Shown here in pieces: positions 54,512-61,847 of a DNA stretch of 64,000 nt; the first letter of the stretch is position 1; each line of letters starts with the position of its first letter. The notes under the pieces are model-generated. The model had not been told where the DNA came from. It worked only from the letters and a program-made list of their open reading frames with translations, and searched no databases. This DNA is from Roseinatronobacter monicus (GTDB lineage: Bacteria > Pseudomonadota > Alphaproteobacteria > Rhodobacterales > Rhodobacteraceae), in contig NZ_VFPT01000001.1 of NCBI RefSeq assembly GCF_006716865.1, positions 2,661,001-2,725,000 on the forward strand. Reading direction: 5' to 3'. A program made the position numbers and the translations under genes.

Positions 54512-55018
54512 TCAGACAGCGTGCGCGCGCAGCAGCGCGTTTAACTGTTCCATGTGATAGGACAGCATCGCATTTGCCTCTATCGTCTGGCCGGTGTCGC
54601 GCGCTTGCTCATATGCTTCAAAGACGTGCTTTTCCCCTTCTTTGACGCGATCCATGACATCCGCGGTCACGTCTTCAAACCACGACCGGATTTCGATGAG
54701 CGAGCTGTTCACTGCGCCGAAAAACGACCCGTCGTCATTGGGGTCACGCCCCATCTTGCGCAGATAGCCTGCCAGTTCCGCTTCGTGTTTCTGATGCGTT
54801 GTCAGGAAGGCATCGGCCACTGGCTTGAATTCGGGTTCTGCCTTTTCGGACAGTTTCTCAAATCCTGCGATCGTGTCGAGCACGCGGGTGTGCACCTCGG
54901 CGATCTTGTCGAGCGGGTCATCGCCGGGGTGCAGTTCTGGTTCCGGCACGGTCTCGATCGGATCAGACGCGCCGGGCGCCAGTTTCGGGTTCAGATGTTT
55001 GATATCCTTGGGGTCCAT
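54512..55018 (-). CDS. DUF2383 (PA2169-type) four-helix-bundle protein
   Basis: 168 residues with a Pro/Asp-rich head, then DUF2383 helices (VHTRVLDTIAGFEKLSEKAEPEFKPVADAFLTTHQKHEAELAGYL and GSFFGAVNSSLIEIRSWFEDVTADVM, cited in part). Ferritin-like bundle proteins of this kind are often stress-induced; the function is unknown. It is downstream of the DUF1328 gene on the same strand, separated by a hairpin, within the stress-response island. Confidence 0.8.
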   Translation of the reverse strand: MDPKDIKHLNPKLAPGASDPIETVPEPELHPGDDPLDKIAEVHTRVLDTIAGFEKLSEKAEPEFKPVADAFLTTHQKHEAELAGYLRKMGRDPNDDGSFFGAVNSSLIEIRSWFEDVTADVMDRVKEGEKHVFEAYEQARDTGQTIEANAMLSYHMEQLNALLRAHAV

Positions 55019-55043
55019 GAAACTGCCTTTCCGTGACCAAGGG

Positions 55044-55073
55044 CAAAAGCCGATTCTGATGAACCGGCTTTTG
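55044..55073 (-). terminator. Terminator after the DUF1328 gene
   Basis: CAAAAGCCG / CGGCTTTTG, 9-bp perfect stem; on the minus strand the 3' arm ends in TTTT. It lies just after the DUF1328 stop. Confidence 0.65.
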
Positions 55074-55081
55074 TAGCCTTG

Positions 55082-55255
55082 TCACAATGGGGGTTGCCCT
55101 CGTACTGCACGCGCGATCAGCGCAACAACAAACAGCACAAGGAATATGACAAAGAGGATCTGTGCAATCGATGATGCTGCACCCGCGATACCTGAAAATC
55201 CAAGTGCCGCAGCAACAAGAACAACGATCAGAAAAGTAAGAGCCCAGCCTAGCAT
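55082..55255 (-). CDS. DUF1328 small membrane protein (YtjA-like)
   Basis: 57 residues: [20 protein letters not shown], a Gly/Ala turn ([12 protein letters not shown]) and a second span ([16 protein letters not shown]). This is the DUF1328 pattern, abundant in stress regulons. ATG 55255 follows AAAGGA. An EcfG-type promoter lies about 50 bp upstream, so it is a probable member of the general stress regulon. Confidence 0.88.
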   Translation of the reverse strand: MLGWALTFLIVVLVAAALGFSGIAGAASSIAQILFVIFLVLFVVALIARAVRGQPPL

Positions 55256-55301
55256 TGTGTTTCCTTTCATTCAGCGTCGCAAATGCGACCATTAGAAAGA
55301 G

Positions 55302-55326
55302 AACGAACGGCGCATAGCTCGGTTCC
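55302..55326 (-). promoter_or_regulatory. EcfG-type promoter of the DUF1328 gene
   Basis: On the minus strand GGAAC (55326-55322), 16 bases, then CGTT (55305-55302). This is the consensus of EcfG sigma factors. The predicted start of transcription falls about 40 bp before the DUF1328 ATG. Confidence 0.75.
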
Positions 55327-55362
55327 GTTTTGCAAGTGAATGCACATGATTTGTGATCGAAA

Positions 55363-55390
55363 TAAAAAAAGACCCGGCTGGGCCGGGTCT
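55363..55390 (-). terminator. phyR terminator
   Basis: AGACCCGGC-TGG-GCCGGGTCT stem. On the minus strand it is followed by seven Ts. It lies 22 bp after the phyR stop. Confidence 0.85.
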
Positions 55391-56135
55391 TGGTCGTCGC
55401 TATGCGGGCAATCAGGCCTTTAGCGTTTGTGTCGATGCAAAGAACATGGCCTGCGATACCGCAGAGCGCACCTGCTCTTCCTCAAAGGGCTTGGTGATCA
55501 GGAAGGCCGGCTCTGGCTTGTCACCTGTCAGCAAACGCTCAGGGTAGGCGGTGATGAAGATCACCGGAATCTCGGGGTATTCCGTCAGCAACTCGGTCAC
55601 GGCCTCAACCCCGGAGGAATCGTCGGCAAGGTGAATGTCGGCCAGAATCAGGTCGGGGCGTTCGCGCTTGCCCAAGGCAACGGCCTCTTTGTGCGTGCGC
55701 GCAATGCCCGTGACCTCGTGCCCCATATCGGTGGCAATGCTTTTGACATCCAGCGCGATCAGAGGTTCGTCCTCAATGATCTGGATGCGACCCTGCACCG
55801 ATTTCGACATTTCATGATATGCGATGGCGATCAGTTCCTGTGCCTCGGCTTCGGGCACCTGAATGATCCGGGCAATCTGGTCATATGAAAATTCTTCCAG
55901 CGACCGCAGCAAAAGCGCCTCGCGCGTGTTCGGTGTCAGATCTGCCAGCAAACTTTGCGCGCGCGCTTCAATGCCCTCGACCGGGTCGACACCGACAGGC
56001 GCCCCCGTTGTCTGCCAAACCGAATGAAACGCCTGAAACAATGCCAGCTTTGGTGAAAGGGCATCGTTCAGCAAGCTTCGATCTTGCAAGATCGCCTCTA
56101 GCGTCGCGGCGGCATAACTGTCACCGGACTGCTGA

Positions 56136-57066
56136 GAGTCGGATTCAAAACTCTTCGTTGTATTTCAGTTTCTTGCGAGATGCCGCGTTACGCGTCTAAT
56201 GTGTGCGATGAGGATCCAAGCTTCTGCGCTTGCGATGGATTTCTCCCAGTCTTTCGACAGGCGCCGACATCGGTTCAGCCAAGCAAAGGTGCGCTCGACG
56301 ACCCACCGTCGTGGCAGCACTTCAAAGCCCTCCGCGGTGTCGGAGCGCTTGACGATCTGGACGGTCCATCGGCCGAGGGCTTTTAGCGCATCCCGTAGCT
56401 TGGGCCCTGCATACCCGCCGTCAGCGAATACGTGCCGCAATGACGGGTAGCGTGCGACGATAGCTTTCAACACATCCGGCGCACCATCCCGGTCCTGAAT
56501 TCCGGCGCTATGGACCACCAGGCTCAGCAGTAATCCTACCGTGTCGGTTACGATGTGGCGCTTGCGGCCCTTGATCCTTTTGCCTGCATCATAGCCGCTA
56601 ACCCCTCCACTTTCAGTGGTTTTTACGCTCTGGCTATCGATGACCCCGGCTGTTGGCTGGGCTTTACGGCCCTCGGCCAATCGCGCGGCTTCAACCAGCT
56701 GGCGGTTCATCTCCTCAAGCAAGCCGTTATCACGCCACGTGTAGAAATAACCCCGCACCGTCGACACCGGCGGAAAGTCGTGGGGCAACATGCGCCACTG
56801 GCATCCGGTCGTTGCGATGTAGAGGATCGCGTCGAAGATGTCGCGCAAATCTGTCGTGCGTGGTCTGCCGGTTGTCTTGGGTGGCGGCATCAAAGGCGCT
56901 ATCAACGACCATTCTGCGTCAGTCATATCGCTTGCGTATCTGCCGCCTTTTCGGTCATGTTGGCGACGGGTGAGTTCGGTCCAGGCCATTGGGGTCTCCG
57001 TTCAGCTTCACAACCGAATAGAATCACAACCTGCTGAACTCACTCAACTACTTTTAAATCGGGCTC
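56136..57066 (-). mobile_element. IS5-family (IS427-like) insertion sequence in phyR
   Basis: 931 bp bounded by imperfect inverted repeats beginning GAGTCGGATTCAAAA (56136 on) and, at the other end, GAGCCCGATTTAAAA (complement, 57066 back). It is flanked by TGA duplications (56133-56135 and 57067-57069), i.e. TCA in the phyR sense. A 3-bp TNA target and GAG...CTC ends fit the IS427 group. The transposase frame is intact, so the insertion looks recent. Confidence 0.93.
56165..56989 (-). CDS. IS5-family transposase
   Basis: 274-residue DDE transposase in one uninterrupted frame. Seen: MTDAEWSLIAPLMPPP with GRPRTTDLRDIFDAILYIATTGCQWRMLPHDFP (cited in part), catalytic Asp in VIDSQSVKT, second Asp in FADGGYAG, and the C-terminal WVVERTFAWLNRCRRLSKDWE region with the Glu. 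Many IS427-group elements need a frameshift; this copy does not. Confidence 0.95.
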   Translation of the reverse strand: MAWTELTRRQHDRKGGRYASDMTDAEWSLIAPLMPPPKTTGRPRTTDLRDIFDAILYIATTGCQWRMLPHDFPPVSTVRGYFYTWRDNGLLEEMNRQLVEAARLAEGRKAQPTAGVIDSQSVKTTESGGVSGYDAGKRIKGRKRHIVTDTVGLLLSLVVHSAGIQDRDGAPDVLKAIVARYPSLRHVFADGGYAGPKLRDALKALGRWTVQIVKRSDTAEGFEVLPRRWVVERTFAWLNRCRRLSKDWEKSIASAEAWILIAHIRRVTRHLARN

Positions 57067-57236
57067 TGAGACCCGGTGAGCGCGCGCGCGTAGCGGCGCA
57101 GGTAGGGCAGCTCTTTTGCGATCTGCAACGATGTCGACATATTCTCTCCCAAGGGTGTGTGCATGCAATAGTACCATCTTTCTGTGACAATCAGAATATT
57201 CTGACTCTTCGTGCGAACGAATTTTTTTCGTTTCAT

Positions 57237-57268
57237 GGAACCCAACGCAATAGCTGGCGTTTGGTTCC
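57237..57268. promoter_or_regulatory. Two interlocked divergent EcfG-type promoters (phyR and nepR-ecfG)
   Basis: Plus strand: GGAAC 57237-57241, 16 bases, CGTT 57258-57261, driving nepR-ecfG. Minus strand: GGAAC 57268-57264, 16 bases, CGTT 57247-57244, driving phyR. Each is a perfect consensus for EcfG sigma factors and the two overlap over 25 bp. Only one can be occupied at a time. Confidence 0.85.
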
Positions 57269-57343
57269 TGAATGCGGCTCGGCCGCCATCTTGCGTATCA
57301 AGCGAGATCATGTCAGGTTGAAGAAGTTGGAGCCTACGGCGAA

Positions 57344-57532
57344 ATGACAACAATGAGTGGAACGGACGATAACGAGTCTAACGGAATTGCGCCAGCAGTG
57401 GCGCAACAAATTGATGAGAACCTCAAACGGCTTTATTCCGATGCGACGTCCGAAGATTTACCCCCCAGCCTGACTGAACTGCTGAATGCGCTTCGAGAGA
57501 AAGACGCTCAGGAAAAGTCAGGTGACGAATGA
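57344..57532 (+). CDS. nepR: Anti-sigma factor NepR
   Basis: 62 residues from ATG 57344 (a second ATG is at 57353). The NepR core is QQIDENLKRLYSDATSEDLPP then SLTELLNALREKD, two helices that clamp EcfG and are handed over to phosphorylated PhyR. GGAG lies 11 bases before the start. It overlaps ecfG as ATGA and is transcribed from an EcfG-type promoter about 85 bp upstream. Confidence 0.92.
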   Translation: MTTMSGTDDNESNGIAPAVAQQIDENLKRLYSDATSEDLPPSLTELLNALREKDAQEKSGDE

Positions 57533-58104
57533 CAACGCAAACAAAGGCGCAAACGCCTGCTGATCCACGTGACGAAATCGTCACGTATTTGCCTGCGCTG
57601 CGCGCATTCGCGCGCGGCCTTACAGGAAACGTAACCAGCGCAGATGATCTTGTGCAGGATACAGTGCTTAAGGCATGGAGCAAATTCGACCAGTTCCATG
57701 AGGGCACGAACCTGCGCGCGTGGTTGTTCACCATTTTGCGCAACACCTTTTTGTCGCAGCAGCGCAAGCGGGCCAAAGAAGTGTCCGACAGTTCGGGCAG
57801 TTTCGCTGCAAAACTGGCCTCGAAACCCGACCATGACGGACGTCTGGCGCTTCAGGAATTGAACGAAGCGCTCAAGACCCTGCCGGTCGAGCAGCGCGAA
57901 GCGCTGTTGCTGGTCGGTGCATTGGGCTTCTCGATTGAGGAAGCGGCAGAAACCTGTGGTTGCGCGCCCGGGACAATCAAAAGTCGCGCCAATCGCGGGC
58001 GTAAGGCATTGGCGGAAATATTGCATCTCGACAAGGGCGAACAACTGGACTCGACCGACAGTTCGGTGACAGCGGTCATGGCCGCGTCACCAACAATATT
58101 CTGA
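57529..58104 (+). CDS. ecfG: RNA polymerase sigma factor EcfG
   Basis: 191-residue ECF sigma factor of the general stress response. Sigma2: LPALRAFARGLTGNVTSADDLVQDTVLKAW with LRAWLFTILRNTFLSQQRKR (cited in part). Sigma4: LPVEQREALLLVGALGFSIEEAAE then CGCAPGTIKSRANRGRKAL. The region 2 and 4 sequences match the EcfG group that reads GGAAC-N16/17-CGTT. Cotranslated with nepR. Confidence 0.93.
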   Translation: MTTQTKAQTPADPRDEIVTYLPALRAFARGLTGNVTSADDLVQDTVLKAWSKFDQFHEGTNLRAWLFTILRNTFLSQQRKRAKEVSDSSGSFAAKLASKPDHDGRLALQELNEALKTLPVEQREALLLVGALGFSIEEAAETCGCAPGTIKSRANRGRKALAEILHLDKGEQLDSTDSSVTAVMAASPTIF

Positions 58105-58120
58105 GGACAAGAACATCAAG

Positions 58121-59866
58121 TTGCGAACAGTGTCAGTGCCCAAGATCAGCAATCGCCTGGCGACGCGTCTGGCGATCCTGCTGACATTGGCGCTGGCCCC
58201 GCTTGGCTCGGTTGCGATTTACTCGGAATTCGATACGTGGCGCACGCAAAAAGAGGCGTCCGAATTGCAGTTGATCTCGCGGACGGTGGACGCGGTGACC
58301 GGGCAGCGCGCCTTGCTGGAAAGCGCTATGATCGCGTCGGATTCGCTGTCCACGCTTGTGGTGGACAGGTTGGGCAATACCACCGCGTGTTCTGCCTTTC
58401 TGGCAGATTTCATTTCAGAATCGGGCTTTTACGCCTTTGCGGGTTTCATTGATGCCGAGGGGCAGATGGCCTGTGTGTCTGAGGGGGAGCCTGTTGATTT
58501 CAGCGCCAGCGAATCTTTCGCGCAGTCAGTCGAAAGCCCGCGCGCATGGTTCAGTTTTCAACCCACAGGGGCGGTTACCGGCCGCCCTGTCGTGCTGATA
58601 AACAGACCCGTGTTCGAGGAAGACGAGCTGCTTGGATTCTTGTCAATTTCGATTTCGCGCAGAAGTTTCGATATGATTGCGACGCCGCCTGACAGCGAAA
58701 ATGCGCCCCGCGTGTCCTATCTTGTCAATCATCTGGGGCAGACCCTGACCAGCTCTGACAGCCCGGATGCGGACGAGTTGCTGCCAAAGCCCGACATTCT
58801 GGACGACGCTATCAGCGATCGCCAAGGCATTTTCTCGGCCCGGACCGTCGGCGGCAACGAGCGTTTGTTTACACTGGCGGAGCTTATCCCCGGACAATTG
58901 TTCGTGCTGGGAAGCTGGAATGCCGATCAGTCGCACAGTCTGCGCCAGTTCAATTACTGGCAGATCGGCTTTCCGCTTCTGATGTGGCTTGCCTCGGTCG
59001 CGGTGGTGATGTTTGCAATACATTATATGGTTGCGCGTCACTTGCGCCATATCAACACGCAACTGCGCCGCTTCGCACTTGGAAACCGCGCAGAATTTCA
59101 ACGCTTGCCCGACGAAGCCCCAAGTGAGCTGCGCGAAATTGATTCAACCTTCACCAAAATGGCGCGCCTCATCAGCCGCGACGAGGTCGAGCGCGAAAAC
59201 GCCCTGCGTGAGAAAACTGTCTTGTTGAAAGAAGTACATCACCGGGTAAAAAACAATCTGCAACTGATTGCCTCGATACTTAATTTGCAACTGCGCCGCC
59301 TGACCGACCCCGAAGCGCGCGCCATTTTGCAAGGTGTCCAGTCGCGCGTGCGCTCGCTGGCCTCTATCCATCGCAAGCTGTATGAGCAAAACCGCATCTC
59401 GCATTCAAATGCGACCGAGTTCTTTGAAACGATCCTGCGCGAAACCCTGGCGCTTGCGAAGTCAGAGCAAACGGATCTGGAAGTCGAGACACATTTTGAA
59501 CCTGTCGTTCTGGCGCCGGACAAGATCATCCCGAGTGCCCTTCTCTTTGCCGAGGCGCTGACGAATGCTGTGAAACATGCAAGTCCACCACGCAAAAATG
59601 CCCCACCCCAGATGAAGGTCAGCTTTCTGGCGCGCGATGGACATGCCGAATTGCGGGTGCGCAACTCTTTGTCCAACGCGGGTACGGAAGCCTTGACCTA
59701 TGGGCTGGGTCAGGAATTGATGACGGCCTTTGCGCTACAGGTTCACGGTGATTTCGAAAGTGGCCCCGTACAGGATGCGCAGGGTCATGGCTGGGAAACG
59801 CGTCTGCGCCTTGGTGACTCTGGCCTGAATGACACGCCGCCGCCCCCGGACGCCCCGAAGGACTGA
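58121..59866 (+). CDS. HisKA_2-type sensor histidine kinase of the general stress response
   Basis: 581 residues: one span near residues 15-35, a large periplasmic sensing domain (about 36-290), a second span (about 297-317), a linker, then the HisKA_2 dimerisation motif LLKEVHHRVKNNLQLIASIL with phospho-acceptor His374, and a short ATPase domain (LLFAEALTNAVKHA as N box, LGQELMTAFA). Such kinases phosphorylate PhyR. The start is a TTG at 58121, 16 bp after ecfG; no strong ribosome site is seen. Its direct target next door is broken, so its present output is unclear. Confidence 0.87.
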   Translation: MRTVSVPKISNRLATRLAILLTLALAPLGSVAIYSEFDTWRTQKEASELQLISRTVDAVTGQRALLESAMIASDSLSTLVVDRLGNTTACSAFLADFISESGFYAFAGFIDAEGQMACVSEGEPVDFSASESFAQSVESPRAWFSFQPTGAVTGRPVVLINRPVFEEDELLGFLSISISRRSFDMIATPPDSENAPRVSYLVNHLGQTLTSSDSPDADELLPKPDILDDAISDRQGIFSARTVGGNERLFTLAELIPGQLFVLGSWNADQSHSLRQFNYWQIGFPLLMWLASVAVVMFAIHYMVARHLRHINTQLRRFALGNRAEFQRLPDEAPSELREIDSTFTKMARLISRDEVERENALREKTVLLKEVHHRVKNNLQLIASILNLQLRRLTDPEARAILQGVQSRVRSLASIHRKLYEQNRISHSNATEFFETILRETLALAKSEQTDLEVETHFEPVVLAPDKIIPSALLFAEALTNAVKHASPPRKNAPPQMKVSFLARDGHAELRVRNSLSNAGTEALTYGLGQELMTAFALQVHGDFESGPVQDAQGHGWETRLRLGDSGLNDTPPPPDAPKD

Positions 59867-59920
59867 CCTGCTTGCCCTGCCCCTGCCCGCCAGATTGACC
59901 TTGTCGAAAGGCGCATTCCA

Positions 59921-60430
59921 ATGTCAGACACTCCCCCCCGACTGACCGACCCCGTAGATGAGCACCGCGCGCTGCATGAAACCGAGTCGCGCATCGCCCT
60001 TGCCGGTCATCCGCTACATGCCATGCTGGTGGCCTTTCCAATAGCGCTGACCATGTCCGTTTTTGGCGCTGATCTGCTGTATTGGTGGACGGGCGACGCA
60101 TTTTGGGCGCGTGCTGCGGGCTGGGCCGCGTTCGGCGCTTTCCTTATGGGGGTGATTGCGGGCGTGACCGGGACAGTGGAATTGCTGATGGTCCGGGGCA
60201 TTCGCAACCGCTCGGCCAGTTGGACACATTTCATTCTTGCTGTGATGCTGTTGTCGATCATGGGGGCCAACTGGGCGCACCGCATCGGCGATTATGAAGG
60301 GGCGGTGCTGCCCTTGGGCCTGATCCTGTCTTTCGTGGCCGCAGGCCTGACGGCTGTAACAGGCTGGCACGGGGGCAAGCTGGTGTTCGACTATCAGATC
60401 GGCACGAAAATGCCCGACACAAAGGACTAA
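59921..60430 (+). CDS. DUF2231 membrane protein
   Basis: 169 residues with four membrane spans (AGHPLHAMLVAFPIALTM, AGWAAFGAFLMGVIAGVTG, TLHFILAV-like third span, LPLGLILSFVAAGLTAVTGW) and the family's GHPLHAMLVAFP. The function is unknown. It precedes the broken flavoprotein gene by about 20-60 bp and may be in an operon with it. Confidence 0.85.
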   Translation: MSDTPPRLTDPVDEHRALHETESRIALAGHPLHAMLVAFPIALTMSVFGADLLYWWTGDAFWARAAGWAAFGAFLMGVIAGVTGTVELLMVRGIRNRSASWTHFILAVMLLSIMGANWAHRIGDYEGAVLPLGLILSFVAAGLTAVTGWHGGKLVFDYQIGTKMPDTKD

Positions 60431-60454
60431 GCTGCTCGGCGCGAGCAGAGTTGT

Positions 60455-60480
60455 GGAACCAATGCCCCCCATCACTCGTT
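60455..60480 (+). promoter_or_regulatory. Possible EcfG-type promoter before the flavoprotein gene
   Basis: GGAAC (60455-60459), 17 bases, CGTT (60477-60480). The spacing is allowed for EcfG. Transcription would begin close to ATG 60489, so a near-leaderless message would result; a chance match is possible. Confidence 0.4.
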
Positions 60481-60696
60481 ATACCCCGATGGAAGATACT
60501 GCCAGAACGGCCACGCAACGCGCACGCGCGCACCAGCCCGCCGCAGACCGCAAATACACAGTGCTGATACATGCAACAGCAGTGTTGCTGCTGGGTATTG
60601 GCGCTATCGCGGCCCCGTTTGTCGTATTGCACTATACAGGGCCAACCCCGTCCGGCGGTGTGATCTGGGATTTCAGCATGGGCCTAGTCCTGCGAT

Positions 60697-61329
60697 TCAC
60701 TCGATTTGCGGATAAAGCCGGATAAGCTTTGTGCGCGCGTCTTGAGTTGTGAACTGCCAGTTGGTTTTGGCGCGTTGGGAGTTGCGATTTGTTGTCCATG
60801 CATCGACTTCGGCCTTCAGCATAGTTTTGTCCGGGATGCGCCGGGCCAGACATTGGCGAGCGAGGACGCTGAGTTCACATTCAGCGATGTTGAGCCAAGA
60901 CCCATGTTTTGGCGTGTAGTGCCATTCGAACCGTTGTGCGATGCGGCGCGCTTGGGCAGGCGGGAAAGCCTCGTACAGCGATGCAGGGTTGTGGGTGTTC
61001 AGATTATCCTGCACGAGATCGATCTTTTCGGCATAGGGAAAGTGGAGATCAGCCAGATCGCGCAGGATATGGGCATAATCGATGGCAGTGCGTCGATCGC
61101 GTATCTCGACGTGGCGCCAGCCCTCCAGAGGAGCGAATAACATGAACAGGCTGGCGACACCTGCGCGTTCATATTCGTAGTCATGGCGCGCCTCGCGCCC
61201 TGGCTGCATGGGAATGGGTGTGCGGGTCTCACGGGTCAATTGTTTGCTGGTCTCGTCCAGACAAACCAGCGGACGGTTTTGATCGTGTGGACGGGTGTAG
61301 ACGTCCAGCACATTCTCCATGGCCGCCAC
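60697..61329 (-). CDS. IS630-family transposase, catalytic frame (ORF B)
   Basis: 210 residues counted from the first ATG; the homologous frame extends up to about 61390 (RYWVIPPKANAGFVAAMENVL). The DDE residues are visible: Asp in VCLDETSKQL, Asp in LVQDNLNTH and Glu in LNIAECELS. It is expressed as a fusion with ORF A if the frameshift occurs. Confidence 0.85.
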   Translation of the reverse strand: MAAMENVLDVYTRPHDQNRPLVCLDETSKQLTRETRTPIPMQPGREARHDYEYERAGVASLFMLFAPLEGWRHVEIRDRRTAIDYAHILRDLADLHFPYAEKIDLVQDNLNTHNPASLYEAFPPAQARRIAQRFEWHYTPKHGSWLNIAECELSVLARQCLARRIPDKTMLKAEVDAWTTNRNSQRAKTNWQFTTQDARTKLIRLYPQIE

Positions 61330-61355
61330 GAAACCAGCGTTGGCTTTGGGTGGGA

Positions 61356-61847
61356 TTACCCAGTACCGGTTCCGGTGCGGTTTGAGCGCGTTTTTTTAAG
61401 CGTGCGTTGGATTGTGGTATCACTGGCCTGCTCAACAATGCCCAGTTCGACAACCCGCTTTTCCAACAACCTGAGTGTCCAGTGCGTATATCCTTCGGGT
61501 GGTTCGGAACAGGCAAGCGCGATCAGCTTGGCCTCGGCTTGCCCATCGAAGATCCGAGGTTGTGAAAGCGACGCTGGAACTTTGCGCGCTAAAGTCGCCT
61601 CAAGCCCTTCCTCCACAAGTTGGCGCCGGGTGCGGAAAACAGTCGAGAGACTGGTCTCTAATGCCTCGGCAATGCGCGCATCTTCCCATCCCGGGCCATC
61701 AGAGGACACATCCGCCTTCAGCAAAATCCGCGCCTTCAGCAGTCTGTAGGCGGCTTGCCGACCCGTTCTGATCATCCCTTCAAGGTGTTCACGCTCCTCT
61801 GTCGTCAGTCGAACTACATACTTCGGCTTGCACCCTCTTGTCATCAT
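61356..61847 (-). CDS. IS630-family transposase, N-terminal frame (ORF A)
   Basis: 163 residues with the helix-turn-helix DNA-binding half (RRQLVEEGLEATLARKV preceded by IAEALETSLSTVFRTRRQL). Near the end, at + strand positions 61391-61397, the coding strand has seven As (CTT AAA AAA ACG). Slipping back one base there continues as N-A-L-K-P-H and joins the catalytic half, so a -1 frameshift, programmed or mutational, links the two frames. Confidence 0.82.
   Translation of the reverse strand: MMTRGCKPKYVVRLTTEEREHLEGMIRTGRQAAYRLLKARILLKADVSSDGPGWEDARIAEALETSLSTVFRTRRQLVEEGLEATLARKVPASLSQPRIFDGQAEAKLIALACSEPPEGYTHWTLRLLEKRVVELGIVEQASDTTIQRTLKKTRSNRTGTGTG

Larger units (their letters stand above)
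55412..57140 (-). pseudogene. phyR: phyR, general stress response anti-anti-sigma regulator, split by an IS element
   Basis: PhyR is a response regulator with an N-terminal sigma-like domain that, when phosphorylated, captures NepR and frees EcfG. The N-terminus (57140-57070: MSTSLQIAKELPYLRRYARALTGSQ) and the rest (56132-55412: SGDSYAAATLEAIL, then a sigma4-like part, and the receiver with ADIHLAD) are separated by an insertion at 56136-57066. Removing it with one 3-bp duplication leaves 795 bp in frame, 264 residues, the normal length. The remaining 225-residue C-terminal frame (from about 56089) lacks the first helices of the sigma-like domain. The gene is therefore probably non-functional. 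Confidence 0.93.
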
